Part shown: positions 8,400 to 17,386 of the stretch, in pieces
Layout: every line of letters begins with the position of its first letter
Numbering within the stretch: position 1 is the first letter of the stretch
From: Actinophytocola sp036378875
Lineage (GTDB): Bacteria > Actinomycetota > Actinomycetes > Mycobacteriales > Pseudonocardiaceae
Assembly (NCBI RefSeq): GCF_036378875.1
Contig: NZ_DASUVO010000049.1
Span: 46,022-110,021, forward strand
Direction: 5' to 3'
Length of the DNA: 64,000 nt
Notes under the pieces: generated by a model
Told to the model about the DNA's origin: nothing
Database searches by the model: none
What the model saw: only the letters and a program-made list of their open reading frames with translations
Position numbers and translations under genes: made by a program

Positions 8400-9647
8400 A
8401 TGACCGAGGTATCGACACAGACGAACACGGGGTTCGACGTGCCGCCGTTCCGGCGGTTGCGTTACTTCCACGGCCAGCAGCTCACCGCGCGGGACTTCCA
8501 GCGCGAGCAGGAGTACTTCCGCGAGAAGCTGAAGCTACGCATGCGTTGCCTGCTCGGCTACGGCGTGGTCTGCGGGCTGTACGTGGAACCGGTCGCGCCC
8601 GACCACGATGACGACAAGGACGATGACAAGCCGAAAGGAAAGAACGACGAACGGCGCCGCAAGGCGAAGGTGAAGATCACCTCTGGGCTCGGCGTGGACT
8701 GCGACGGCAACGAACTCGTGGTCCGCGGCAGCTGCGTGGTCGACCTGTGGGAGGCACTGCAGTCCGACGAACGCACCGGCAACACCGTCTGGGTCGGCAT
8801 CGAGTACCACGAACGAGCCGTCGAGCCCACGCGTACCGTCCACAACAGCAACTGCGCGGACAACTCCGACTGCCAGCACGGCTGGACCGAGGAGAGCTAC
8901 GTCGTGCGGGTGACCGGGCGCGAGCCACCTGAGGACGAGCGCTGCGACACCTGCTGTTCACGGTGCGAGCACAAGGTGTTGTGGCTGGCCAGGATCGACG
9001 ACGTGGACTGGTTCGAGCCGGTGCGCGACAACCAGATCCACATGGAGATCCGGCGGCCGTTCAGCAAGTACGTGCCCACGGTGATCACCGGGATCAACTG
9101 GCGCCACGGTTACACCTACACCATTGACGAGGTCAAGCAACTCCTCGGCACGCAGAAGGACAGCGGCGGGCTCATCGTCCAGTTCTCCGACGAGATCCGG
9201 GTGGACAGCCTCCAGCGCGGCGTCGTGGAGATCCAAGTGATCGAGGGCGGTTCCGGCCGCAACGCCAGCACCTGGTACATGGGCGGGGAGTTCAAGGAGC
9301 CCACCGGAGGCGAGTTCACCAGGCACTTCCGCTTCCGCCAGACGACTCGCGAGTCACTGCAGGACGGCGACCGCGTGATGATCACGGTGCGCGGGGCGTT
9401 CATCCTCGACCGCTGCTGCCGGCCCGTCGACGGAACCCACGTCGGCGGCAAGGTGCCCTTCATCCGGCGCAGGAGAGACGAGTCCGGCGCTGACGTGGCC
9501 GGCGACTGGCCGGACCCCGGCACGGGGCCCGACACGGAGGTCGGCTGTGCGGTCCCGCCGTCCGGCATCGGGCCGTGGACCTCGGGCACCGGCGCGGGCG
9601 GAGACGTCTTCGAGAGCTGGTTCTTCGTGACGGAGGAGCGTAAATGA
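8400..9647 (+). CDS. eCIS-associated protein, GQxL(T/S)xxD module copy 1, Cys-rich
   Basis: 415 residues from the ATG at 8400, preceded by GAGAGGACGGAGA. I know no experimental function. The N-terminus (residues about 15-50) contains RYFHGQQLTARDF, an acidic/basic low-complexity insert (DHDDDKDDDKPKGKND, residues about 70-85) and SGLGVDCDGNELVV. The two following genes carry the same module, so the three are paralogues. A Cys/His-rich stretch (residues about 145-190: NSNCADNSDCQHG, then CDTCCSRCEH) could bind metal or form disulfides outside the cell. It may be a baseplate periphery or fibre-adaptor component; position in the operon is the only support. Confidence 0.65.
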   Translation: MTEVSTQTNTGFDVPPFRRLRYFHGQQLTARDFQREQEYFREKLKLRMRCLLGYGVVCGLYVEPVAPDHDDDKDDDKPKGKNDERRRKAKVKITSGLGVDCDGNELVVRGSCVVDLWEALQSDERTGNTVWVGIEYHERAVEPTRTVHNSNCADNSDCQHGWTEESYVVRVTGREPPEDERCDTCCSRCEHKVLWLARIDDVDWFEPVRDNQIHMEIRRPFSKYVPTVITGINWRHGYTYTIDEVKQLLGTQKDSGGLIVQFSDEIRVDSLQRGVVEIQVIEGGSGRNASTWYMGGEFKEPTGGEFTRHFRFRQTTRESLQDGDRVMITVRGAFILDRCCRPVDGTHVGGKVPFIRRRRDESGADVAGDWPDPGTGPDTEVGCAVPPSGIGPWTSGTGAGGDVFESWFFVTEERK

Positions 9648-11629
9648 CAGCGTCGACAACCCGGACAGACTGCGGGTGTGGTTGCGGCGGAGCCTCCGCC
9701 TGGCCGTCCGCGTTCGTCCGGCCGAGGTTCTTCGCGGGCCAACTGCTCACCGAGGACGATCTCGAACTGCTCGTGGGCTACGTGACCGGCAAACACCGGC
9801 TGTACAACCGGATGTTGTCCGGGCCGGGGGTCGTCTGCGGCCTTGAGGTCGGCTGTGACCCCTGTGGCGACGGCAACGTCGTCGTACAACCGGGTCACGC
9901 GCTGGACTGCTGCGGCAACGACATCGTGCTGTCCTGCAAGGAGAAGGTGGACGTGCAGGCACTCGTGCGTGAGCTGCGGGTCAGCTCGCTCGGCGTGGAC
10001 TGCGGTGAGCCGTGCGAGGACGACGGACCGCGTCGCTACGGGCTCTTCGTCCGCTACGAGGAGTCCCCTGTGGACCCGGTGGCGCCGTACTCCACGGAGG
10101 AGCCGTGCCCGACGCCGGGCTGCGTGCCGTCGCGGATCCGGGAGAGCCTGCGGTTCCTGGTCAAGCGCGACGAGACCGACGACCACCGGTACAACCCGGG
10201 CAGCCGGCTGCTGGCGAGCATCGGTGACGAGCGGAGGTTCGCGCACCTCCAGCGGGTCGGGCAGCGGCTCGGTTTCTACCTGGACGCGCTGTTCTTCGCG
10301 TGGCACGGATCCGGCAGGACCATCCGGTTCGACGCGACGGACGCCGGCCGGTTCGAGCGGAGCCTCACGTGGCTGCGGGAGAGCGGCGAGGGAACCCCGG
10401 CCGCGTCGGTCGCCGTCCAGATGACCGAACACGTGCGTGCGCTGGCCAGCGCGATCGCCCGGTACGACACCCACGACCGCGACGGACAACAGCAGCTCGA
10501 GCGGGAGCACACCGTCCTCAGCCAGGTCGCCGAGGCCCGGCAGGTGCTCGGCGTGGCCTGCACCCGGCTGGAGAAGACCGATCCGGAGCAGGTGTGGCCG
10601 AACGAGCTGCGCCGCGAGCTGGCCGCCGCGGTGGTCGCCGAGACCAAGGCGCGGGTGGTGCGGGGCCCTGCGGACGCGGAGTCGGCGAGGGAGGCACGCC
10701 TGCTGGCACACGGCACGCCGATGGACAACGTGCTGCAGGTGCGGTTCCGGTCGGACCTCGGCGAGCTGCGGGAATGGCTGCTCGGACGCATGGAGCGGTC
10801 GCCCGGGGTGGCCGACTGCTCGTTGCGCGGCGCGGTGCGCTCGATCAACCTCCCACCGCTGTTGCCCAGACCGGACCCGGACCCGGAACAGCGGATCGCG
10901 GACTCCGACGCCGGTGTGCTCGCGGAGGCCGTGCGGGACGTGATCCTTGCCCAGCGCCGTTTCGTCACCGACGCGGCGTGCTCGACGCTGAACCCGCCGT
11001 GCACCGACTGCACGGACACCGACGTGCTGCTCGCGCACGTCGAGCTGGACGGCTGCGACGTCGTCCGGGTGTGCTCCGCGACGCGGGAACAGGTGCTGCC
11101 CGGCGGGTCGATGTACGGGGAGTGGCTGCCGAAGCTCTTCCCGCTGCGTGAGCTCGCCGGCCGACTGTGCTGCGAGCCGGTGCCGGGGTACACGCCACCG
11201 CAGCTGCCGTCGACGGGCCCGGTGCGCCGGCCCTACGTGGAGGGACTTCTGGAGGAGTGGCCGCGAACCGGTGACCTGGAAAACATGCTGGGCCTGCTGC
11301 TGACGCCCGGGCAGGGCGAGACACCGCCGAAAGCCTTGCACGAACAGCTCTACCGGGTGCCGACCGAGGTGACGGACAGCCTGCACGAGCTGGGCATGCT
11401 GCGGTCGCAGGTGGGTGCCCTGACCGCGACCGTGGAAGCGTTGCGCGGGCAGCTGGACACGGCACGCGAGCAGGTGAGCCAGGTGCGTGAGGAGCTGCCG
11501 GAGCGACTCGGTTCTCGGTTGGAGGAGCTGGAAAGCACGCCACGAGGTGAGGCCGAAGCCAAGCCGCCCGCTCGGCGCACCCGGTCGACGGGTCGCACCC
11601 AGAAACCCCGGTCAGGTGAGTCGTCATGA
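9644..11629 (+). CDS. eCIS-associated protein, GQxL(T/S)xxD module copy 2 with coiled-coil tail
   Basis: 661 residues, ATGA-coupled to the preceding gene. It begins with a CGCGCGG cluster, then RPRFFAGQLLTEDDLELL, GPGVVCGLEV and a PGHALDCCGNDIVL segment, the best-defined copy of the module shared with its two neighbours. The middle is alpha-helical with charged stretches; another Cys cluster (CSTLNPPCTDCTD) lies near residue 445. From about residue 585 a predicted coiled coil (MLRSQVGALTATVEALRGQL, EQVSQVREELPERLGSRLEE) leads to a basic tail rich in Arg, Lys and Pro. The role is unknown; a structural or fibre-like part of the eCIS particle is the natural guess. Confidence 0.65.
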   Translation: MTASTTRTDCGCGCGGASAWPSAFVRPRFFAGQLLTEDDLELLVGYVTGKHRLYNRMLSGPGVVCGLEVGCDPCGDGNVVVQPGHALDCCGNDIVLSCKEKVDVQALVRELRVSSLGVDCGEPCEDDGPRRYGLFVRYEESPVDPVAPYSTEEPCPTPGCVPSRIRESLRFLVKRDETDDHRYNPGSRLLASIGDERRFAHLQRVGQRLGFYLDALFFAWHGSGRTIRFDATDAGRFERSLTWLRESGEGTPAASVAVQMTEHVRALASAIARYDTHDRDGQQQLEREHTVLSQVAEARQVLGVACTRLEKTDPEQVWPNELRRELAAAVVAETKARVVRGPADAESAREARLLAHGTPMDNVLQVRFRSDLGELREWLLGRMERSPGVADCSLRGAVRSINLPPLLPRPDPDPEQRIADSDAGVLAEAVRDVILAQRRFVTDAACSTLNPPCTDCTDTDVLLAHVELDGCDVVRVCSATREQVLPGGSMYGEWLPKLFPLRELAGRLCCEPVPGYTPPQLPSTGPVRRPYVEGLLEEWPRTGDLENMLGLLLTPGQGETPPKALHEQLYRVPTEVTDSLHELGMLRSQVGALTATVEALRGQLDTAREQVSQVREELPERLGSRLEELESTPRGEAEAKPPARRTRSTGRTQKPRSGESS

Positions 11630-12756
11630 CGGCCCCGCTGCGCCCCGCGTTTCACGAGGGGCAGGTGCTCTCCGCCGCGGACCTGGCGGCGACCGTCGGG
11701 TACGGACGTGACGTGGCCGCACGGCACGCGCGTCACCTGCACGACTGGGGTATCGCCGAAGGGCTCGAACTGGTCACCGAGGCCCGGACGGACCCGGCCA
11801 CCAACGCCCGGTACGTCGAGGTGAGCGTGTCCGCGGGGCTGGCGATCGACGGCACGGGCCGGGAGATCGTGGTCCCGGCGTCCGCGGTGCTGTCCGAGGC
11901 CTCCTTCGCGGAGGTCAACGGTGCGGACCAGGCGACGCTGGAGCCGTACCCGGTGTTCCTCACCACGATCGACCGGGCGCAGTCGGCCACGGGCCCGGTG
12001 TCGTGCGGCACGGCGGCCGCGCCGACCAGGGTCGAGGAGTCGTACCAGATCCTTTTTGGACGCAGAGGTGACGAGCTGCTGGCCGAGGACCAGCAGCCGC
12101 CGCCCGTCAGTGCGGCCCTGGCGGATCCGCCGACCCGGTGGCTGGTCCTGCTGGGCTTCGTCCAGTGGACCGACGGGCATTTCACCAGGGTGTTCCCCAG
12201 CGCCCGTGGCGTCGAGCCGCGGTACGCGGGTGTGCGCGCGGACACGGTGTCCGCCCGCGCCGGCGAGCTCACGCTGCGGACGCGGCCCACCGTTCAGGAG
12301 GGCCAGCCGGCGCTGGTGCTGTCCGGTGAGGATCCGCCGAGCCTGGTCTTCGGGCTGTACCAGGGAAGCGGCACGGTCAACCCGCTGATGACCGTGGCGG
12401 CGAACGGAAACCTGACAGTGGCGGGGAGTTTCTCCGGCCGCATCTCGGCGGGCAGCGTGCTGGCGACGTCCGGGACGGCAACCGACGGCATGCTTCTGCC
12501 GTTGCCGGCCGGGGTGAGCAAGCAGGAGGTCGACGACGGCCGGGTGGAACTGCACGTGCACGTCACTCCTCGGGTGCCGCCGGCGACGACCGCGTCGACC
12601 CTGCACAGTCCCGTGGAGGCCACTGTGGATGGTGAGTTGCGGGTGCGGTGCCGGGTGCGGTCCTACGACCCGCTCGGCGTTCCGGAGGTCGTCACCGAGC
12701 AACCCGGGGCGGTCGAATTCCTGGTAATGGCAACGGTCGCGGCGGCAGGTGGCTGA
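11626..12756 (+). CDS. eCIS-associated protein, GQxL(T/S)xxD module copy 3
   Basis: 376 residues, ATGA-coupled. Residues 1-90 repeat the shared module in its most diverged form: RPAFHEGQVLSAADL, WGIAEGLELV and SAGLAIDGTGREIVVP align with copies 1 and 2, but the cysteines are lost. The C-terminal half is beta-rich and contains the fibre-like stretch LTVAGSFSGRISAGSVLATSG, which resembles repeats near the shaft end of phage tail fibres. It may therefore be a fibre or fibre-tip subunit with the module as attachment domain. That reading is inference; no known domain is recognised with certainty. Confidence 0.62.
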   Translation: MTAPLRPAFHEGQVLSAADLAATVGYGRDVAARHARHLHDWGIAEGLELVTEARTDPATNARYVEVSVSAGLAIDGTGREIVVPASAVLSEASFAEVNGADQATLEPYPVFLTTIDRAQSATGPVSCGTAAAPTRVEESYQILFGRRGDELLAEDQQPPPVSAALADPPTRWLVLLGFVQWTDGHFTRVFPSARGVEPRYAGVRADTVSARAGELTLRTRPTVQEGQPALVLSGEDPPSLVFGLYQGSGTVNPLMTVAANGNLTVAGSFSGRISAGSVLATSGTATDGMLLPLPAGVSKQEVDDGRVELHVHVTPRVPPATTASTLHSPVEATVDGELRVRCRVRSYDPLGVPEVVTEQPGAVEFLVMATVAAAGG

Positions 12757-12758
12757 GG

Positions 12759-13298
12759 ATGACTCTTTACGTGGTGTACGTGAAGGACACTGGTCATGTG
12801 GTCGGCGCGGTGAACGCGGCGGGTGACGCCCCGCCCGGCGAGGGCGATGTCGGCGCGCTCGTCGGGGATGCGCTGCCGATGCGTGTCTCCGTCGACGGCA
12901 AGGTGGTGAGGCTTCCGCTGCCAGCCGAGCGACTCGCGTTGCACACGGCCGACGACGAGCCACGCGTGTTCGACAACCCGCTGGCCTACGGCGTGGAGTT
13001 GGCTGGTGGTCAACCGAAACCGACACTGGTCGAGCTGAGGCCGGAGTCCCCGGAACTGGCGTTCTCGAACAACAGCCTGGTGGTCACGGTGCAGCCCGAC
13101 GACCCGATCAACGACACTCCCGTGCTGGCGCTGGTCTCCGACGGCGAGAAGGTCCACGTGCGCCCCTGGGCGATACCGGCGGGGGGCGACTCCGTGGAGA
13201 TCCCGGTGACCGTGTCCGAGGGCAACCACGGCGTACTGGTCCTGGTGGCCGGATGGATCGGCATCCTCGCGACCGAGATCAAGGCGGCCAGGTCGTGA
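12759..13298 (+). CDS. small eCIS-operon protein of unknown function
   Basis: 179 residues from the ATG at 12759, two bases after the preceding stop and with GGCTGAGG as ribosome site. I do not recognise the family. It begins TLYVVYVKDTGHVVGAV and is beta-rich with no signal peptide or membrane segment. Proline and valine are frequent (VRPWAIPAGGDSVEIPVTVSEG). It ends GTGA-overlapped with the tape-measure-type gene, so it belongs to the operon. Small beta proteins at this place in eCIS loci are usually particle components, but nothing in the sequence proves it. Confidence 0.6.
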   Translation: MTLYVVYVKDTGHVVGAVNAAGDAPPGEGDVGALVGDALPMRVSVDGKVVRLPLPAERLALHTADDEPRVFDNPLAYGVELAGGQPKPTLVELRPESPELAFSNNSLVVTVQPDDPINDTPVLALVSDGEKVHVRPWAIPAGGDSVEIPVTVSEGNHGVLVLVAGWIGILATEIKAARS

Positions 13299-14938
13299 GC
13301 CCATCCACCGCGAGCGAGATCACCGTGCACCGGTGCGTGGTGCACGTGGTCCGGCGCGGTGGATGGAGCTGGGGCCCGGATCCTCGGCGCCTGCTGCAGC
13401 CGATCCTGGACTCGTTGCCGGCCCTGATCGCCGAACGGTTCGAGGAACAGCTCGAGGGCGACGGCCCGGACGTGGTGATCACCGAACCGGTACGCGTCAC
13501 CGTTCGATTGGAACACCTCCGGGCCCGTGGGCTGGCACCCACGAACATCGTGGTCGAACCGGCGCCGGCCGCCGTCCACACGACCACCCCCACTCCCTCT
13601 CACTCCCCCGACCCGCCGTCCATCACGACACCCCACCCCGACTCGTGGATGGCGCCAACGCCGGCAACACTCTTCGCCGAGCTTGCCGAACGCGGCGAGT
13701 TGGAGCCGTTACTGGCCCTGCTCCCGGACGACACGCTGCGGACCTACCTGCTCGCGTTGCTCGAGGACATCCCGGCAGGGTCACCGATCGACGAGACCAC
13801 GGCGGCAGGCCGCATGGTCGCCGAACTCACCCGACGCCTGCCGTCGTCGTCCACCCCGATGCCACGGACTGTCGACGGTCTCGCCCAACTGCTGGTGGCC
13901 TGGCCCACCGACCGGCCCTCACCGGCGCCCGAGATGTCCTCACCCGGCGCGTCCGCCAACGCCGCCCCGGAAGCTACCGGGGAGCGACACGTCTCGTCCG
14001 TGCTCCCGTTCCTGTTGGCAGGCCCGCTCGCCCGTATTGGCTACCTCGACGCCATCGGCCCCGCACTGGAGGCCGTCGACCTGGTGGCGGAGGCCCCCCT
14101 GTTCGCCGCCGCCCTGGCGTACAAGGTCCTGGGCGGGGTGGAGCGAGGCTGGCGCAGAACGGCGGAGGACAACATCGCGGCGGCCACCTTCGCGGGGTTG
14201 GAATCGGTGCCCGATCTCAGTGGCTTCGCCCGACGCGTGCGGCCGGCACTCCCGGTGTTGGACGGTGTGTTGGCGTTGTCCCTGTGCCGAGGCCATGATC
14301 CCGCCGAACCGCTGCTGATCACCGGCGTGGACGGAGGGCTGCTGCTGGTGGACGCGCAGGGCCTGTTCCCGATCGCCTGGGCCACCGATGTCGTGCCGTA
14401 CTGGGAGGCGTGCGGCAGACCGCCTGTGGCCGTCTGTGACAGCCCACTCCCGCCGAACTGCCTGAGAGAACTGGCGGCGGCAGGCGTGTCGTTCATCACC
14501 GACGTCCGCCCACTACGCGACGACCCGGTGACGCGCCTGCCATGGCGCACTCCACTGTGGACATCTGGTGAGCCGCCGTTGCGGCTCGCCGCGGACCTCC
14601 CCACTCACACGGCGCGACTCGCCGAGCTGGTGCAGGCTCTGACAGTCGCCCGTAGGGCCGTGCCCCTGGCCGAGGACGGCGCTCTGGAACGCAGCGCCAC
14701 GCTGGCCGCGTCACTCGGCCTGGGCGCCATCGCGTGGACGCTGTGGCGCGCCGACCCGGTGCTGGCGCTGACAAGGTTCGCCGACCTGGAGGCAACGGTC
14801 CATTTCGCACCGGATGCCGTGCGAGTGCGGATCCCCCTGGGCCGGCGCCACGCGGACCTCTTGCGCAGCGGCGCACTGACAGATGTCCATGACGTGGTCT
14901 GGCTGGCGGGCCGGACCCTGACCTTCTCCGGCGGGTGA
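13295..14938 (+). CDS. contractile injection system tape-measure-type protein
   Basis: 547 residues from the GTG at 13295, overlapping the upstream stop (GTGA). The N-terminus ITVHRCVVHVVRRGG, then LQPILDSLPALIAERFEEQL, matches the opening of the CIS tape-measure family, where a paired beta-strand and helix start is followed by long helical regions. A Pro/Thr-rich linker (residues about 90-125: TTPTPSHSPDPPSITTPHP) separates this from a mainly helical remainder. The family is thought to set sheath length. The gene lies directly before the AAA+ ATPase, as in other eCIS clusters. Family assignment is from pattern memory and could be checked by a profile search. Confidence 0.72.
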   Translation: MSPSTASEITVHRCVVHVVRRGGWSWGPDPRRLLQPILDSLPALIAERFEEQLEGDGPDVVITEPVRVTVRLEHLRARGLAPTNIVVEPAPAAVHTTTPTPSHSPDPPSITTPHPDSWMAPTPATLFAELAERGELEPLLALLPDDTLRTYLLALLEDIPAGSPIDETTAAGRMVAELTRRLPSSSTPMPRTVDGLAQLLVAWPTDRPSPAPEMSSPGASANAAPEATGERHVSSVLPFLLAGPLARIGYLDAIGPALEAVDLVAEAPLFAAALAYKVLGGVERGWRRTAEDNIAAATFAGLESVPDLSGFARRVRPALPVLDGVLALSLCRGHDPAEPLLITGVDGGLLLVDAQGLFPIAWATDVVPYWEACGRPPVAVCDSPLPPNCLRELAAAGVSFITDVRPLRDDPVTRLPWRTPLWTSGEPPLRLAADLPTHTARLAELVQALTVARRAVPLAEDGALERSATLAASLGLGAIAWTLWRADPVLALTRFADLEATVHFAPDAVRVRIPLGRRHADLLRSGALTDVHDVVWLAGRTLTFSGG

Positions 14939-16992
14939 CCAAGTCCATGAGTGGTCTGGCGGTCGAACACCTCCGCGTTCGCTTGGCGGAACTACACCAG
15001 GCTCTGCGGGTCGCCGTCGACCGCCAGTCACAGGCCGCCGCGTTGCTGACCCGACCGGACCTGACCCCGTTCTGCGTCACCGACGAGCAGGTGGGCGCAC
15101 TGCTGGACCGGGTGGACGCGTTCACGGAGGCCATGACAGAGCCGCCGGAACCGCCCAAACCGGACCCGGAGTCGGAACAACACCTCAGACGCATGGCAGC
15201 GGCGAGGGGCGTGACACTGCCGCTGGACGCACTAGCTACTCGCTTCGGCCTGACCCGTGTCGAACAGAACGCACTGCTGCTGGTGGCGGCGCCCGAGCTG
15301 GACCCCGGCTACGAACGGATCTATGCGTACATCGTCGACAACCTGAACCGCCGAGCCCCATCAGTGGAGTTGCTGGTCACGGTGGGCGCCGAAACCCCAG
15401 CGGGACGCTTGTCCCTACGCCGAGCCCTTGCCCCGACAGGCCGCCTACGCCGCTTCGGCCTGCTGACCGCACAGGGCGACGAGTTGGCGTTGGGCACCGG
15501 TGTCTTCGAGTTCCTGCTGGGCTGGGGCGGCGATGTCAACCTCCTGGGCCACGACCCAGGCGAGGTCGCGGCCACACAGGCGACCTCGCCGCACCTGTCC
15601 TCTTCCCGACTCGCAAAACTGGGCCACGCGCTGGCAGCAGGTGACGTGGACGTCGTAGGCCTGTGGGGCTGCCCACCAGACAGCCAACTGGACGCCGCGC
15701 AAGCACTGGCAACAGCGGCAGGAAGACCATTACGCCGCCTGACGGCCGACCCGCTGACCGACCTGCGCACTGCAGCCGCACTGAACGCGATGCTGTGGCT
15801 CCCCACCGACAACACCCCACCCCACCCCGACGAGGTGTTGTTGAGATCGCGGGTTCCACTGTGTCTGACAGGCATCAACCCGTGGCGCCCACCAGGCCTA
15901 CTGGCAGCACGAACCTACGCCGAGCTGACGGTGCCCACACCAGGTTTCCCAGAACGCCGAGCCATGTGGTCGGCCGCGTTCCCGGTACTGGCCGCGGATG
16001 CGCTGGAAGACCTGGCCGCCCGCTACCGCATGACCGTCGGAGAGCTACGAGCCGTGGTGTCCGTGGCAGACACGAACGCCCGCCTGGCGGGAAACGGCCA
16101 CACCGCGGCGCACATAGAACCAGCGATAGCCACGGTGACACGGGGCCGCAACAGCGGGGCGGTGCAGTCGATCACCCCACGCCGAACGGCGTCGGACCTG
16201 GTGCTACCCGAAGCCCAGATGAACCAGATAACAGAGATAGCCTCAGCCTTCCGAGCGTGGCCAAGGGTGGCGGAAAAATGGGGCTTCGCAAAACGAACCA
16301 ACCACGGCGGAGTAAAAGCACTGTTCACCGGAGAACCGGGAACAGGCAAAACCCTGTCGGCAGAAGTGATCACCGGAATACTGGGCCTGGAGCTACTGAA
16401 GGTAGACCTGGCACAGGTAGTCTCGAAATGGGTAGGCGAAACCGAAAAGAACATGGAGGAGGTCTTCCAACAGGCAGAAGACAGCCACGCGGTACTACTC
16501 TTCGACGAGGCCGACGCCCTGTTCGGCAAACGCGGAGAGGTGAAGCACGGAACCGACCGCTACGCCAACCTGGAGGTCGGCTATCTGCTACAACGACTCG
16601 AGGCGAGCGAGGGCCTGATAATCCTGACAAGCAACCTCAAGGAGAACATGGACCCAGCGTTCACCCGACGCTTCCACTTCGTCGTCCACTTCCCCCGCCC
16701 AGGCGCGGCCGAGCGCCGCAAACTCTGGCGCCTGGCCTTCCCTCCAGAGGCCCCACTGGCGCCCGACGTGGACCTGGACACACTGAGCCGCCTGGACATG
16801 ACAGGAGCGGGCATCATGGCGGTGGCCCGCACGGCGGCCCTGGCAGCAGCGGACACCGACAGCCCGACAATAGGCATGCGCCACGTGGTGAGAGGCGTCT
16901 CCCGCCAGTTCCAGCGCGAGGCGCGGTTGTTCCGGCCCGCCGAGTTGGGCCGCTATGCTGAACTACTAGCCGAAAACGGAACCCCGGGGTGA
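14935..16992 (+). CDS. eCIS AAA+ ATPase (Afp15 class)
   Basis: 685 residues from the GTG at 14935 (GTGA overlap). The C-terminal AAA+ module has Walker A GEPGTGKT (residues about 466-473), Walker B LLFDEADALFGKR (about 522-534), sensor-type ILTSNLKENMDPAFTRRF and the arginine-finger region FTRRFHF. The N-terminal 400 residues contain a second, degenerate ATPase-like domain (VVGLWGCPPDSQLDAAQALA) lacking a usable P-loop, as is common in eCIS ATPases. The enzyme is thought to act in particle assembly or cargo loading in the cytoplasm. From about nt 15600 to 16620 codon choice shifts to A-ending codons (gga, aca, cca, gta, cta), unlike the rest of the operon. Confidence 0.9.
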   Translation: MTKSMSGLAVEHLRVRLAELHQALRVAVDRQSQAAALLTRPDLTPFCVTDEQVGALLDRVDAFTEAMTEPPEPPKPDPESEQHLRRMAAARGVTLPLDALATRFGLTRVEQNALLLVAAPELDPGYERIYAYIVDNLNRRAPSVELLVTVGAETPAGRLSLRRALAPTGRLRRFGLLTAQGDELALGTGVFEFLLGWGGDVNLLGHDPGEVAATQATSPHLSSSRLAKLGHALAAGDVDVVGLWGCPPDSQLDAAQALATAAGRPLRRLTADPLTDLRTAAALNAMLWLPTDNTPPHPDEVLLRSRVPLCLTGINPWRPPGLLAARTYAELTVPTPGFPERRAMWSAAFPVLAADALEDLAARYRMTVGELRAVVSVADTNARLAGNGHTAAHIEPAIATVTRGRNSGAVQSITPRRTASDLVLPEAQMNQITEIASAFRAWPRVAEKWGFAKRTNHGGVKALFTGEPGTGKTLSAEVITGILGLELLKVDLAQVVSKWVGETEKNMEEVFQQAEDSHAVLLFDEADALFGKRGEVKHGTDRYANLEVGYLLQRLEASEGLIILTSNLKENMDPAFTRRFHFVVHFPRPGAAERRKLWRLAFPPEAPLAPDVDLDTLSRLDMTGAGIMAVARTAALAAADTDSPTIGMRHVVRGVSRQFQREARLFRPAELGRYAELLAENGTPG

Positions 16993-16998
16993 CCGCCG

Positions 16999-17295
16999 AT
17001 GCCTGAGATCCTGCCCCCGAAGCACCAGCCAGCCATGCCCGTCACCGCGCAGGAACTCCGCACGGCCGCAGCCGCCGACCGAGGCAAGAAGTCACTGGTC
17101 CTGGTTCCAGCCGTCATCGGCAACGCCCAAGCAGCCAAGACCGCGATGGACTCCCAGTCGAAGTCACTGCCCTCCCACGTGGCCTCGACGTTCGCCGCCG
17201 GCCAGGACCGCGTCGGCAACGCGGCTGTCGCTGGTGCGGCGATGCGTGTGATCCCGATGGCAGTCCCGAAAAACGAAGGCAGCCCAAGCAGATAG
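16999..17295 (+). CDS. 98-residue protein with eCIS cargo-like GNxAV motif
   Basis: 98 residues, ATG six bases after the ATPase stop, so probably the last gene of the operon. No enzyme domain is visible. The C-terminal third reads AGQDRVGNAAVAGAA, nearly identical to AGQDLVGNQAVAGAAA in the N-terminal region of the 1365-residue protein encoded at 18940-23037. GNxAV-type motifs are also found ahead of DUF4157 domains in actinobacterial eCIS-linked proteins. The protein may be a stand-alone adaptor, or the surviving N-terminus of a second cargo; the insertion sequence begins 91 bases after its stop. Role is inference. Confidence 0.6.
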   Translation: MPEILPPKHQPAMPVTAQELRTAAAADRGKKSLVLVPAVIGNAQAAKTAMDSQSKSLPSHVASTFAAGQDRVGNAAVAGAAMRVIPMAVPKNEGSPSR

Positions 17296-17386
17296 GAGTG
17301 TCCATCAGAAACGAACTGGAGGCCAGCCTGACCGTCGGTGCAATCTGTACCGAAAGTTGAGTTCTAAGCCCGGCTTATCGTACACT

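Noticed and set aside
5900..8428. 842-residue - strand open frame
   Set aside because: Antisense to clear baseplate and tail genes; composition is typical of a GC-rich shadow.
9116..11386. 756-residue - strand open frame
   Set aside because: Antisense to two conserved eCIS genes; no recognisable motif.
13580..13640. Pro/Thr/Ser repeat looking like a tandem repeat
   Set aside because: It is a low-complexity linker within the tape-measure-type protein, not a DNA repeat array.
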